This document shows, piece by piece, positions 44,422 to 56,375 of a stretch of 64,000 bases of DNA. A program made the position numbers and the translations under genes. Origin of the DNA: Legionella qingyii (GTDB lineage Bacteria; Pseudomonadota; Gammaproteobacteria; Legionellales; Legionellaceae); the NCBI RefSeq assembly GCF_003184185.1, contig NZ_QHJG01000025.1, positions 7,222-71,221 of the forward strand. Direction: 5' to 3'. Position 1 is the first letter of the stretch. Each line of letters begins with the position of its first letter. The notes beneath the pieces are model-generated. The model ran no database searches and had not been told where the DNA came from. It worked only from the letters and a program-made list of their open reading frames with translations.

Positions 44422-45606
44422 TACGTAACGTCATAACTATTTATATTCTAATTTGGTAGAATGAACCGCAATCAACAAGAGAGTTATTAGAGAAGCCCAA
44501 CATGGTACTACAGCTCACCCGGATCACGTTCTCATCAGTTCGTTCGTCGACTTGGTCATTTATCGCTACAAGTCAACGAACTATATTGGGGCCTGTAACG
44601 CGTAGTTAATCGTTATTTGTTATTTTCAATAAATAAAAGACTACGTAAATTTGTCTTAGCGAGTTTAGCGATATCACACCCCGGACCTCTACACGACCTA
44701 AAAAGTTAGACCCTTTAGGGGGGACGTTGTAACAAATGATGAGGATGTTAACAACCAGAAAGACCCTTCTGTAGTTTAGGATACTTGAGTAACGGTAGTG
44801 TTCACTAAAGAGTCCTCCCCTGTTAGTCAAAAGGAAAACGGCCGTTCTAAGTACAACGGCCCGAATTACATGTTGTTTAAGTCCTATTTTATTCTGCTCG
44901 TAATGTTCCGTTCCGTTTATTTGGGGTTCACAATCAAGCAGAGCGATTTTTATGATGGAGCCGCCACTGATAACATCCCCTCCAACAAAGCTCAAACGCG
45001 AACGGTAATTGAGGGTCATTTCTCGCTAACGACCTACGTAATCGACGGCGTTTTCCACATTTTGGGGGTCACTTATTTTGGTACTAAGTTCATTGGGCCC
45101 CTGTCTTTCATATGAGGAATGGTGACCTATAATAGTAAGCACTAGGGTTTGTTTTATAACATAACGTCCGACCGCTACATTAATGGCGGAATAAAGTTAG
45201 ATTTTCGAAATGACATAACCCACGTTGACCCTTTTCACTTCTTTAATTAAAACTTCGAGTTCCTTAATTAAATCGAGTTCGAAATCCTGCTAGCCCGCCA
45301 GAAGTCCTAGTGGCTCGCCTGTAATCACCCCACAAGCAAAAAGCAAAACTTGTCCGAAGTCGCTAAGTAACCGGTGCTTTTGGACCTAAATAGTGAGGCC
45401 TACCTTTTCATGGCCAATAAATATCCGACCTAAATTTTTTAGGTGCATCAAAAAAACACCGAGTTTCAAAGGGCTAATTCCTAGTACTATAAGAAATACA
45501 TAGGTTACGAGGCCAACGCCTTGACGTTTTTAAGGAACCTCATAATCGCTGTCGATGTCGTGGTGACTTAGGTAAAAATATACGTTGGTGGTATCGCCGA
45601 AGAATT
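44422..45606 (+). CDS. kpsD: Capsule export lipoprotein KpsD/Wza-like
   Basis: 394 residues, ATG at 44422 (TAGGA upstream), TAA at 45606. Lipobox-like 'LSIISSGC' with Cys near residue 28. Export-domain text 'YSVGPGDVLDFSIWEIPPAT', 'ISQEGTISFPFAGKIHVAGL', 'SAVTIVGEVVSSLRLPLTPS', 'LLDALAAAKGVKPPVNKTMI', and repeated SLBB domains ending 'IKDHDILYVSNAPVAELQKF'. It forms the outer-membrane pore. Its stop overlaps the end of the converging kpsT by four bases. Confidence 0.9.
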
Positions 45607-46637
45607 TTCTCGTCGGCAAATTTGAACTCGACTTTAAGAAACCTAAGGTCCTCTGCTCGAGCATTAGCGAGTTTACTTGGTATACTAAAAAAGTAAAAAA
45701 AGTCGAGTAAGCCAAGTCCTAGCGCTCGTTCTTACTCCAATTTACGTTCTCATTATAGGAGAAGGACCCCGCATTATCTTGCTTCGCACAGACTTTTGTG
45801 TAGCTTGAATAGCACTTTATTAACTAAAAATTTAAGGAGCCTTCTTTTATTCGTAAAAGAATTAAAAAGATGCCACAGTGTCCGGCTAACAACTTTAACC
45901 TAGCGTTTAAGTAAAAGCCCGAGCGCAGGCTCATATTTTGCTATTCGTCGTTACTGTACGAGAGACCAACCCCGTAACTAAGCACAACTAACTATTTTTA
46001 GCATACGTAGTAAATAAAATAGCTTCCTTATCTCAGCCGGAAACGACTCCTGTCGACGACTAAGTGTTACACAAAAATATATTCAACCTAGTACTCTGTG
46101 TTAATGTTCGCGTGCCAGAAAAGAAAAAAGTTTATTAAGAAGTATTGTGAAAAACACTTTAGCCAGTAGCGGATGTCGTTAGTGAAGTAGTTAATTCTTT
46201 GTTAGTTTGAGGTGCCGGTAACTTTACCGCTTTGAGTTTGCGCGAGCGTAAGGTCTACTTATCCTAAATTACCCGAGTACTTTTATCTATGGGTCGAGCC
46301 GTTTTAGTAAATGTTTAAGCTAAAACAGCTAGTACTCAACAAAGAATTATGGTATTTAAGACGTATATTTTGCTTCTGTTAGCTCAGGACAAACTAACAG
46401 AACTTTACGTAGTGGTTTTCGCTCTCCGGTACTTTGTGAGTATGGGGCCACATAAAAAGGACTTGAACCGACAAGCCGCGGTGATTACTCTGCTTAGTTC
46501 CAGCTGAAGGGTCTTGGTAACGCAGGATTTTAGGGATAAAAAACTGGAACCAGTTACCAATTTAATTAGAATAGTTCTTGCCATGCATGCGGAACCGCTT
46601 ATCCTATTTGGAACGACTCTAATACCTATACTTAGTA
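45603..46637 (-). CDS. kpsT: Capsule ABC exporter ATPase KpsT with C-terminal extension
   Basis: 344 residues, ATG at 46637, TAA at 45603. ABC motifs: Walker A 'ILGRNGSGKSTLIRLISG', signature 'SYSSGMRARLSFAISMAVEF', Walker B 'CFLIDEVIAVGDDRFHKKC' and switch His in 'ALVIVSHDPT'. Standard KpsT ends near residue 220; here about 125 residues follow with two repeats of the DUF4214 kind ('AAYRFILGREPENEFAIQFQ', 'LAFNLILARDPEPNELKKMK'). The ATG overlaps the kpsM stop (ATGA), so they are coupled. Confidence 0.9.
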
Positions 46638-47419
46638 AGACTTGGATACGCAGATGAGCGCAGAAAATGGTACCGTTCTGAGTTATCTGAATTCTGGTTC
46701 GTTTTTCTTCTGTCTATAACTTAACTTATTACTCATACTTGGCACCAAGGTTTTTTAGGAAGTGCGTGATTAAGTTGCGGTACTTAGTAGCCGTTGGTAT
46801 TTTGTTAAAGGACACGAAAAACCCCGTCGGTCAGCTGGTACTTACGACGTGGTCTGTAACCTTTTTCATTCATGCGATGCCATACGGTATTAGCAAGTTG
46901 GCAAAGTTTCACAAGCGATTAGCGTGGTTAGTAGTTACGGTCCCGTTGTCGTTTGGTGTATTCATTATTGGTTGGCTTATTTTAACAATTTTATAATAGG
47001 CCCTTTAGGTAATTGGGGTACGACTATTTACGATACCTATTTTAGTTTTTCCTGTAGCAGTGCGATGATTAAAGTTCCCAATACGCACGATTTTTGTTCA
47101 CGTCGTGAAATTACATTGCCACTACGTTGTTTGACGCTAAACTTGCATGGCGGTACCACGTAGCTCAATGACATAAAGCGGTGTGTTCTTGGCTACTTAT
47201 AGGCCACTCGCGCTTCCGGCATTACCCATTTGACCTCGGCACTCACTCGGAGCAATTACAGGTATTTCATCAATGGGGGTTCCACTTATTGTAGCCGAGA
47301 TGCTACTAGGTATCTTTCGGATATAACACAGCCGGTATCGCTTAATTCTAAAGAGCGTATTCGTCGCGCGGATAATGGGCTCGAACATAAAACTCATTCC
47401 TCAGGAAAAGGTCGCTGTA
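46634..47419 (-). CDS. kpsM: Capsule ABC exporter permease KpsM, apparently frameshifted
   Basis: ATG at 47419 (ATAGGA). The frame reads 'SLLKIQARVIGALLMREILI', 'RYGRHNIGFLWIIVEPMLFT', 'SGAAFMVDWLPQKAQEIVLW', 'LPMIHGVELVREGFFGTTVH' and then stops at TAA 46691. The expected family ending is present in another frame, 'CLVLSLLSLAMVKDASRRIG', finishing at TGA 46634 that overlaps the kpsT ATG. One base is missing around 46705-46725, by mutation or sequencing error. KpsM forms the membrane channel for capsule export. Confidence 0.82.
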
Positions 47420-47646
47420 TTTTTTAGGATAAATAAATTACCGCAAAAGATTTACTATTTATCTCTTTTAGCTTAACCCTATCTCAGAAATAGAAACTCG
47501 ATCTTGTTAACAATAAATATTAACTTTTTCATATTAACTAAGTGTTTTTGTCCTGTTCTGAATATGGAAATTCGGGGTAACTTTGCCGAATATGCATATT
47601 CACCTTCTCCAGTTAAATTGACGAACCGTAACTTAATTCCTAAAAA

Positions 47647-49422
47647 TACTCGAAGCACAGAAAGCGTGTTTTAAAACTTCTGCAGTACAACACCGCTCGT
47701 GATTTCGTACACGTCTTGCCTAAAATATAACTATAACCACGAGTCGTAGGTCAGTATCTAAGACAATCATTTCGCAAAATGCTATTCCCTACCGTACCAT
47801 AAGTGTAACTTGGACAAGGACTTAAACAGCGCGAAAACGCTTTACGCGCTGGGCTGCTTTGTCAAAACGTCTAGCGTAATAGACTGGTATTACCTAATGA
47901 ACTGAAAGTATAATAAGGGCCTTGTCCGAATTCATGTCGATAGCTGACCTATCGTCTCAGAGTGAAGTTACTTAATCCTAAAGTGAGAGTCTTTCACGTC
48001 CACGGATGTGAGTGTAACGTTAGTCGATACTCATGAAATCAACTCTTACTACAAGTAACCTACTTTTAACTACAACTCCCTAAACTTTTTGTTCAAGACT
48101 CGCCAACCCTAATATGCTCGAATGCAGGGACCTATTATCATTAACTTCGCTGTCAAGGGGTAAGTAGATTTTATTTAAAACGGGTAACCCTCGGCAACGA
48201 ATAACGTCGGCTGATGGATAAACGAATAAAACTACCTGAGTTGGCAAAAATACAACGGTTTCTTGTGGGACTTGAGTACCTACGAAAATAATCAGGCGGA
48301 TTATAGAAACTAGTTACCGTCGAGTGACTCTTAAGTAGCGAAACAGTACTTAACCACAGACGAATATTTCATTTTTAATTATGAAACAACCTCGTTTGTT
48401 GTTTGCTTGAATTAAAGCGTTTCCTTATAGTCCGTGTTGATGTTTTGGTATGAGTTTCAAATGTCGTCCTTTTCCTACGAAATCAGGTCCTCTATCCTTA
48501 TGTTTTTCTTATGGACCGGGTGGTAGTTCATAAGCAAGTTTTAAACGTTTTGCTTAATTTATCGCAATTAGTTTTTAATCCAAGAAATTTGCTTCTCGAA
48601 TAGCGTTGTTTTCTTGTAGTATCCCTTCTTGTTCATGCACGAGTCTTAAATGTTTCACTTCATTTATCCCGGTTGGTTTTTAATCCACGGGACTCACTAC
48701 CCGAGTATCGGCTTTTTCTTATAGCATCTTTTCTCGTTCGTGTATGAGTTTTGAATGTTTTACTTAATTTATCGCGGTTGGTTTTTAATCGAAGAAATTC
48801 ACTACTCGAATAACTCCTTTTTCTTGTCGCATCTTTTCTTGTTCGTGTATAAGTTTTTAATGTTTTACTTAATTTATCACGGTTGGTTTTTAATCTGAGG
48901 AATTTACTACTCGAATAACTCCTTTTTCTTGCAGCATCTTTTCTTGTCTTTGTATAAGTCTGAAGCGTCGTTTTAGTATACCGAGTACAAAGTTGTTTTT
49001 TAGGTTGGGTGTAGTTTAGCGAAAACATAGCAGTTCCTCTCCTAAAATAAATGGTACGAATAGAAATACCTAACTTATCTCTTGGACTAGGCCTTCCTTA
49101 CGTCATAAAAGAACTTGTTGAACAACGTCCTGCGCTATTTTATAACTATAATTCTCTAAATTATTTGAGAGGACTTCCTGCTTCATTTTTTTGAGCTCAG
49201 TTCCCTAAGTTATTCCGAACCAAGAAAATATTTTCTGCTTTAACCGGACACTAACCTGGTATAAAGTCTTGTCAAATACTTTTCGTTTTATCATTTTAGT
49301 CCGTTGTCTATAACAAGGGTTTGTTATGCTCATTTCACCTCAAACTTAATCTAGTAAATAGCCTTGTACTCGCAGTACAAAAAATAGTTAAATTTTTTAC
49401 GGAACTGCAACCACGAACGATT
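47647..49422 (+). CDS. FkbM-family methyltransferase with coiled-coil repeats and DUF4214-like end
   Basis: 591 residues, ATG at 47647 (AAGGA), TAA at 49422. N-terminal methyltransferase: 'MSFVSFAQNFEDVMLWRALK', 'GFYIDIGAQHPVIDSVSKAF', 'HIEPVPEFVALLRNARPDE', 'WMKIDVEGFEKQVLSGWD', 'IIVIEATVPHSS'. Residues ~300-440 are four near-identical 35-residue coiled-coil units. The C terminus has 'YHAYLYGLNREPDPEGMQYF', a DUF4214-like segment also found in KpsT here. It likely methylates a capsule sugar; the coiled coil may oligomerise or tether it. Confidence 0.85.
48544..48963 (+). repeat. Four 105-bp coding tandem repeats
   Basis: Units start at 48544, 48649, 48754 and 48859. Each encodes 35 residues (five heptads) of the type 'LQNELNSANQKL', then 'SLSDELIEEKE', then 'RRKEQAHIQ'. 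Identity rises toward the last three units, which suggests recent duplication within the FkbM gene. Confidence 0.85.
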
Positions 49423-49487
49423 TTTATTCGCAGTTTTCTAATTGAAACGGTTTAGTAAACTTGGTCTACAATTATTTCCTAACGTGA

Positions 49488-50435
49488 TACAATCTTTTAT
49501 GGAGGACAACCTTTTGCCTCAACTGTCTTTTAGTTTAAATAAACCCCATATGTAAACTTCTAAATTTTGCTGAACTTTTTATAGTCTATGTTAGTCTTCT
49601 CCTTTTTCCTAAAATATGTCTGATAAAACCGTAATTTTGGCTAAATAGAAAAAAAAGATAATTATTATGTGTGGTACTGGTTAGATAACCATCTGAGGGA
49701 AAAGGAACGCTATGTGAAGTACGACTCCGAGAACTCATATAACCGTGGTAGTTCCGTCATCTTAGACGATCTTTAGCTAAGCATACGTAGCTTAACCCAC
49801 GTCCGATACCAGGAACCAACCATAAACGGCGTTTTTAACGCGTTGTTTTACCTTATTTACTGTAATGAGAATAGCCACATCTCCGTCTATTTCTTGCGGA
49901 ACGCGACTACTCTCGGGTAAAATAATTTTTACCCGAAGGATAGAGGCTTGTACTACTTTAATTTTAACTTTTGGTCTAGTGATGTGAAACGTAAATACCA
50001 CCTCAATGACTTTCATTACCCGGAAATAAAATACCTCGATCACCTTAACCACTAACCCCGCCCCGACAGAGCTTACTAAGGAGACGTTACCTAATAGCAC
50101 CTATACTCGAGCGGTTCTCAGCCCAAGGTAGAATATGTTATCTTCTGTATAATTTACTAAACTTGGTTCAACTAATACAGGTATACCTATAAGTTCCACC
50201 ACTTAAATTTAGTGATTTTGTAAGTTAACTTAGTTATTTATTTTTTCAAGCAAAATACGAATATCGTTGGGTATCAGCTTTTTAGCTTCCCCTCGATGAC
50301 CTCGAAAAGTAGGTTTTATTCACCTGAAATGAAGTACTTTTTGGCACATTTAAACTAAAGTTAGGTTTTGAAAGATTAGATTGCCCGTACTGTTGGAACC
50401 TACCCTAAGTCCAGACCAAGTTGCGTTTAAATATT
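49488..50435 (+). CDS. FkbM-family methyltransferase
   Basis: 315 residues, ATG at 49488 (AAAGGA), TAA at 50435. SAM-binding region 'RFVCIELGAGYGPWLVFAAK', 'TLIGVEADKERLALMRAHFI', later 'VDYVHMDIQGGEFKSLKHSI' and 'FMLIATHSRKIEGELLELFI', as in FkbM enzymes. Sits between the first FkbM gene and the large glycosyltransferase on the same strand; probably O-methylates a capsule sugar. Confidence 0.82.
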
Positions 50436-50538
50436 CTTATATCACTGTAAAATTTAACTCGTTTGGTTAGACATGAGCTCAAAAGATTAAATAAAAATTT
50501 AATTTTTAGGTAAACCTAACGTAACTTCCTCAACAATA

Positions 50539-53500
50539 TACGCATAACAGAACCTAGAAGTTCCGCGAGTTTGTGGGTTATGAGCAAAAGCACCATAACC
50601 GGCAATACATGAAAGGGAGCGGAACCGCTAACGGTCTTTAGCACCTCTCGTGCTTTAAAAATAACGAGAATTACCCGTCAAAGGTCTTTCATAACTTGGC
50701 TATGCTCGACGTAAACTACCTTATAACGGTGTCCTCGTATAAGCACACACCATGTCACGTTTACTTTTACTAACCAGAGTAGTTTGTCGACTCGACTATG
50801 TGCTTCGTAAAGAACGAGTAGATTTTGGGCTATAGCAGGAATAGCCGTCAAAAAAGCTTCCTAGTTTACCGCCACCACAGCGGTGCTCATAGCCGTCTGA
50901 TTCGTTTTAGTATGGGCATCGACAGCACTACGTACTAAATTAAGGAGACCACATACGTCTAGTAATGGATGTGCTAAGTTTTTGTTTTTTCACCATGAAA
51001 TTTTTTGAACTCAGAAACCCTGTTCGACTGAATGACGATAGATTAAGTCTCGTGAGTTCTGTCCTTCGCAATTTGATAAATTCAAAAGGACTTCTGTTTT
51101 AACAATTATAAAGAAGGCGACACCTACTAATAAAATTTGGGTATTTCCATTTATTACGTCTCTCAAATTCCTTTGCTATACCTAATTGGGCAGGTAAACA
51201 AAATATATGACCGCCTTAACTAAAGGCGTTCTTGTAACTACCTAATTAAGCGCGAATACGCTTTAATGGTGAGCTACAAGCATTAGTCGTAGTTAACCAC
51301 TAACACACAAGATATTGTGCATGGCTTTTCTTTTCGGAAGAAAGCAACCGCCGGAGTGCACCAAACCGCCGAGTCCTTAATTATGAAGGGCCTAAATATG
51401 GGTTGCAGCTAGACGACCCAAACATATTAAATACGTTTCAAAAACATAAAGGAAGAAACGTACTCCCTAAACCAAACGGTCAAGAACTCCGTTACAGCAC
51501 ACCAGTTCGACAGTAACCTAGCTTATTCTCGTCATAGGGCCTTCACTAACCGGCCCTCCTATTAGATAAACTAGGAGCGCTACTATTCAGTTATTGTTTT
51601 TACGAGAAGTTCCATAATTACCTGCTATTAAAAGCCGAACTTGACTTCGCGAAGAGTGAACTCGTCCGATTTAATAAAAGGACCCTATAGTCACGAGCAT
51701 TCCGTTATTTACGAAACCACCGAACCCTATCACTTGCTTTCTTTGTTCCTTCTTGGAGTGATTCATGCTCGTTTGCTGAGTTCGACCGAATACAAAGAGG
51801 TGACGGAGGTCTTGTATCACCCTATTCAATAATATCACGCCTTGAAAATGGAAGCGACTCAGCCAAAATACTTTAGCTCCAACAACATCGTGTTCTACTG
51901 CAAACACTAAGTACCTAATGACGGTTAGTAGGCCAAGCAAGCTAATTTACCAAAGTTTTGTTACCCCCGTTAATAATGCTAGCCCAATAAATAGTAAAAC
52001 CGTTAAGACAAAAGGTAGTCGTATACAAACTCAATACGTTTGTTTATGGACCGCAATAACACAATGTACTAAAAAAGGAGAGGCCGTAATGACTGGTATA
52101 CCGAAAAGTACCATTTAGTTTTTTAAATAAGTTAAATCTCAATATAATAAGCGTACCTATATTTCCTACGGACCTATTATGCTTCCGCGTACTACTTCGT
52201 AACAGATTTATAGGTACATTAAACGCTTAAGATGTGCTACGTTTTCCGCAATAACAGGTAAGTCTCATAAGCGCCATAAATCGATTAGTAAAAATACCCC
52301 GTTTACGTCGTTTTCTAACCAAACAACAGGGCGAAAATTCTTTTGTTCGACTCAGGTACTTGTTCGAACTACGATCTTTTGTCAATCCTGATTTAGGACT
52401 ACGTAAATAGCACACATCGAAACCTTATAACCCAGGATTATTTCGATTGGTATCCAATAATCTCCGAACCAACCGAAGACTTGAACGTGCGCTATGTGTA
52501 ACGTTTGATTAGAAGCATCCTTTTTTACTAGGATTTTCATAAATACCCCTTGTCAACAATTGGTGCTAATTACGGCCAAGCCCTTTTTTATAGTGATAAT
52601 GACCTACCACACTACTCGGTTGTATAGCTACAATAAATCGCCGTCGTCTATGTCGTCATGTTGACTCCTTTTTAAGAGCACCTCTTTGTAGTCGGCGACA
52701 CAACCTAACATACTTAATACCAGAAGGATGATAATAGTTACGTGTACCTTCAGAATCCCTCAACGGTCTATTAACACACACCTTCAATGGTCTTCTAAAA
52801 TGACTAGTGGTTAACTTTCTTAGCGAGCTTGAAGATACCTTGCTATTTTTAGCAGCCGATCTTGATCCGCTGAACCGTGTTGTCGTATATTCTAGAGTCG
52901 TGCGAGGAATACTAACACGCGTCTTTATAATAGTAAGGTAACTTTTTTAAATACTATATCGAAGTCGACTATAAAAAAGTAATCCATTCAGTCATCGAGT
53001 TGAGTTCAGAATAAGAGGTTTATGGCTGCTAAATTATTCCAATCGGTCTCTACACCGAGTTAGATAAGGGTTTAGTTAAGGATAGGCTGTTAAAAAATAA
53101 CTATATAGGTACGAGTAACAACTCCTACACTTTAGTCCCTAAGTTGCTCACTGCGCTTCATAAAATTTTTCTAATAACCTCAGTGGTGGTAGTCCAATAT
53201 CTCATCTTGGGCAAATACGAAGACTCGCAGTATGGATGGCCATACGAGCATTTAAGTGCGAATTAAATAATAGAACAAGACGACTCCCAAAACTTCTGTG
53301 GGGGTAACTACGTAAACGGCCTCTATAAAAAAATCCAAACCTAAATACAGGCTCATAACATGGATCTGTACTTCTTATAAACGACTTAGAAGCAGCGTTC
53401 CCTCAAAGATAAATAAAACAATAAGTACTAAATGACGGGTATAATTACGGCGTTTACAAATGAGGACTTTGCCTCTTTTCCGTGGTAAGGACCTACTTTT

Positions 53501-54324
53501 GTTAAAGTTACAAACTACCACCTAATACACATAGAGTTCGTCACCGACTATTACAAAAACTGATAAATTTCCCGAAATTTTGTCTCGTGAGAGCAGGGAA
53601 GTTTTAACCAATAAAAGTGGTACCCCGGCTATAACTTTTAAGAAATGGTTGAGTACCCTAGTTAGCACTACTCCTCGCCTAAGAAGTTGTTAACTTTGCT
53701 CTAGGATGGAAATAATACCAACCTTGACAACTTGGTGCTTTTCCAGTATTTGTCCACGATTTGCGTAAACTTAATAACACCAGTGTTCCCGTAGCCTAAT
53801 TAAACCAATAATATCCTTTCTCCCCTACCTTACATCTTTTTGATCAGGTTTTTAACGTTTGTGTGGGCGTTAATAAATTTTTAAATAAGACCGGTCTTGT
53901 CCAATCACTACTCATAAATCTTGTCGAAATGCGGAGAAGGAGGACGAACGACCGACGCTCGCTTCCACTCCCCAAACCAAACGGAGATTAACTTCGTCGT
54001 TTCATATTTGAAGGGCAGTATCGTTCCCTATAATTCCAAAAAGCACTTCATCGACCGTTAGTACGATGGATAAAATTAAGGTTATTAGGGAGACCAGAAC
54101 GTCTCCACTAAACACAAACCGAACTTCCGAAATTTCTTTTATTTGTGTAGAATAGATTGCTATACGGGACCGAATGCACCCTTGTCTCATGGGCTGTCGA
54201 CGAACTACATGAGAAGTTTTTATTCACCATATGGGTTAACTGTAGTTTAGTTTTATTCGAGCTAACCTCAGTTAAAAATCGTCACTTACTTCTAGAGAAT
54301 CTCGTCCTCCTCGTTACGTTGATT
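50539..54324 (+). CDS. Three-module glycosyltransferase, 1261 aa
   Basis: ATG at 50539 behind GAAGGAG, TAA at 54324, one open frame. Module 1 (~1-420): GT4 with 'RFRGIGRYVLSLALAI', 'FVLYTGGIDFRKNIDGLIRA', 'LHEGFGLPVLEAMSCGQAVI'. Module 2 (~425-810): 'LAYVSPLPPEHSGISYYSAE', 'FIVCSFGILGPNKANHRLLE', 'VLDCMNYGLPTIINAHGSLR'. Module 3 (~850-1261): 'VEDVKSGIQRVTRSILKRLL', 'VIHDLLPILMPQMF', 'FIMVGTVEPRKGHKQVLNAF', 'GEGFGLPLIEAAKYKLPVIA'. Three sugar transfers in one chain would assemble part of the capsule repeat. The stop overlaps the gmd start by 10 bp. Confidence 0.88.
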
Positions 54325-55367
54325 GATTTAGGGGATTTTAACGTTACTAGTGGCCCTATTGTCCAGTCCTACCACGCATGGAGCGACTTAATAATAATCT
54401 TTTTTTTATGCACCAGATACCACGAATAGCGGCGAGATCACGCTGATTAAAAACCGCTTAATTTCTCAATCCATAGCTATTTGTAGGCTTAAATGTAAAC
54501 CAACTTAAACTAAATTGACTAAACTCAAGTTAATAGCCACATGAATTCTTTTCGGTCCGCTGTCTTCAAATATTGAACCGTCGTGTCTCGAAGCAGTGAA
54601 GAAGAAAACTTGTTGGCTACTACTGAAGAAGTTAATGTCGTGAACCACGAAATTTATAAAATCTTCGTTAAGCATAACACTTAGGCTACTAAGCAAAAAT
54701 GGTCCGTTCATGAAGCCTCTACAAACCTTTTCACGTTTGACACGGCGTTTGACTTAATTGCGGGAAAATAGGAGCATCAGGAATGCCCCAACGATTTAAT
54801 ATGCGGGTAACCTACTGACAATTGATAGCACTTTCAATGTTAGACAAACGCACATCACCGTAGGACAAATTAGTGCTTAGAGGGGACGCTCCGTCACTTA
54901 AATAATGCTCTTTTTATTGGTTGCCATAACGTTTTTAGTCTAACACGGACGAGCTACAGAACCTTTATCCTTTGGACCTACGCTTTGCTCTAACCCCGAA
55001 ACGGTCTCTTATACATCTTCCGTACACCGCATACAACGTTCGTCTTCTTGGACTATGAATACATAACCGTTGAGTCGCTTGACTTTCACAAGCTCTAAAG
55101 CATTTAGACCGACGTGTTCGTCGCCTAAAACTAGAACAAACCCTCCCTTCACCGAGATTACTTTATCGACAACTAGTTGCGTGACCTTTTTGATATCACG
55201 TTCACTTAGGAGTTAAGATAGCCGGTCGTCTTCATCTAAACGACTAACCACTACGGAGGTTTCGTTTTTTTACGAACCCTACCCTCGGATTTTATTGAAA
55301 TCTTGTAAATACAGTTTACTACAAGCTTCGCCTAGAACTTGCTTTATTCGCACCCCATCGAGATATT
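54315..55367 (+). CDS. gmd: GDP-mannose 4,6-dehydratase
   Basis: 350 residues, ATG at 54315 inside the end of the glycosyltransferase gene, TAA at 55367. 'IAMITGITGQDGAYLAELLL' is the NADP-binding GxxGxxG; 'GAYRRSSATNFWRIKELGID', 'VYNLAAQSFVTSSFEQPMMT', 'YQASTSEMFGKVQTVPQTEL', '[20 protein letters not shown]' (YxxxK catalytic pair) and 'RDWGFAREYVEGMW' follow. Converts GDP-mannose to GDP-4-keto-6-deoxymannose, the precursor for the next gene. Confidence 0.95.
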
Positions 55368-56263
55368 ACTTCTTCCAATAATAATGGCCGCGAAGTCCCA
55401 AATGGCCAATAATAGAAAGAGACCTTGACTACGCACGTCCTTACTTGCATTAGCCAGAAACGGTTGCGGACGGCGAGGTAGGATAGGGCGTTCACTCAAT
55501 AAAGAGTACGCTAGAAAATTTATTTCTCCTCGAGCTGTTCTAGTAATTTCTTTATCTCGGACTTCACCAACAAGTAAACCGCCGTTAAAGAAAATATCCT
55601 GTCTTATTACGCCTTTGTTACATGGCCTGTTTATAGTAGCCATGGGCCTTAAATAATCTTAGAAATAGGGTTGATAGTTTTACAGGCGTATTGTAAGAGA
55701 ACCGGTCATCGCCCTTATAAATACCTTTATGCCTAGCACTCAAGTAACTACTTTGGCATGGACGGCGTGGTCAGTTACTAATAAGGCACTCGTTTAATAG
55801 ATACCTTGTGTACCGTTCTGAGACCTACTCGCTCGAAGGCTAATGGTAACACGCAGGTAAATTAATATGCCCCCACCTTGTCAGTAGAGATAAAGACCAC
55901 GGTTTTAATCATTGCGTAATAAGTGTTGCACGGCTAAAAAACCTTAATCCGTTAAATTTGTAGCACGCCCTAAAGAGACTGCATGCACTACAGCATGCGC
56001 GTATAGCTGCCGAGTAACTTCACCCACCACAACGGTTACTTCAACAATTATAAACATGCCCCTTTCCCATAAGAAACGTCGTCGAAGAGAGGTACGACTC
56101 GTTTAATTGCCCCGTATGGGGCCTTTAAGCTTAATTAGGAAGTAAACAAGCGTCAGTACTTTATTTCTTAAATCAACCTACATTTGTTTTTGAGCTCGTT
56201 TAATATCCAGGAAAAAGAGTGAAAAGAAATCTTCTATGAAATTTAACCTACAATTTACGAATT
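55367..56263 (+). CDS. rmd: GDP-6-deoxy-4-keto-mannose reductase (Rmd-like)
   Basis: 298 residues, ATG overlapping the gmd stop (TAATG), TAA at 56263. SDR-type start 'KKVIITGASGFTGYYLSLEL', 'VVVHLAAISFIGQNNAETMY', 'ILLASSGNIYGNTDREFIDE', 'PAAPVNDYSVSKLSMEHMAR' (YxxxK), 'LPITIVRPFNYTGVEQSSLF', 'FLELGNLNIVRDFSDVRDVV'. The last motifs and the gmd neighbour fit Rmd, giving GDP-D-rhamnose; related reductases give GDP-talose, so the exact product is inferred. Confidence 0.88.
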
Positions 56264-56375
56264 GAAAATTCAACTTTTAGGTAAGTGTAGCGAGTAAAAT
56301 TACGAATTAAATTTATGTAATTTTCCATATTATAAAAGAGATTAACTCATTAAAACTTCAACTAACCCTTAATAA

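Noticed and set aside
48544..48963. Regular repeats considered as a CRISPR array
   Set aside because: Units are 105 bp, adjacent without spacers and stay in a coding frame: protein repeats, not CRISPR.
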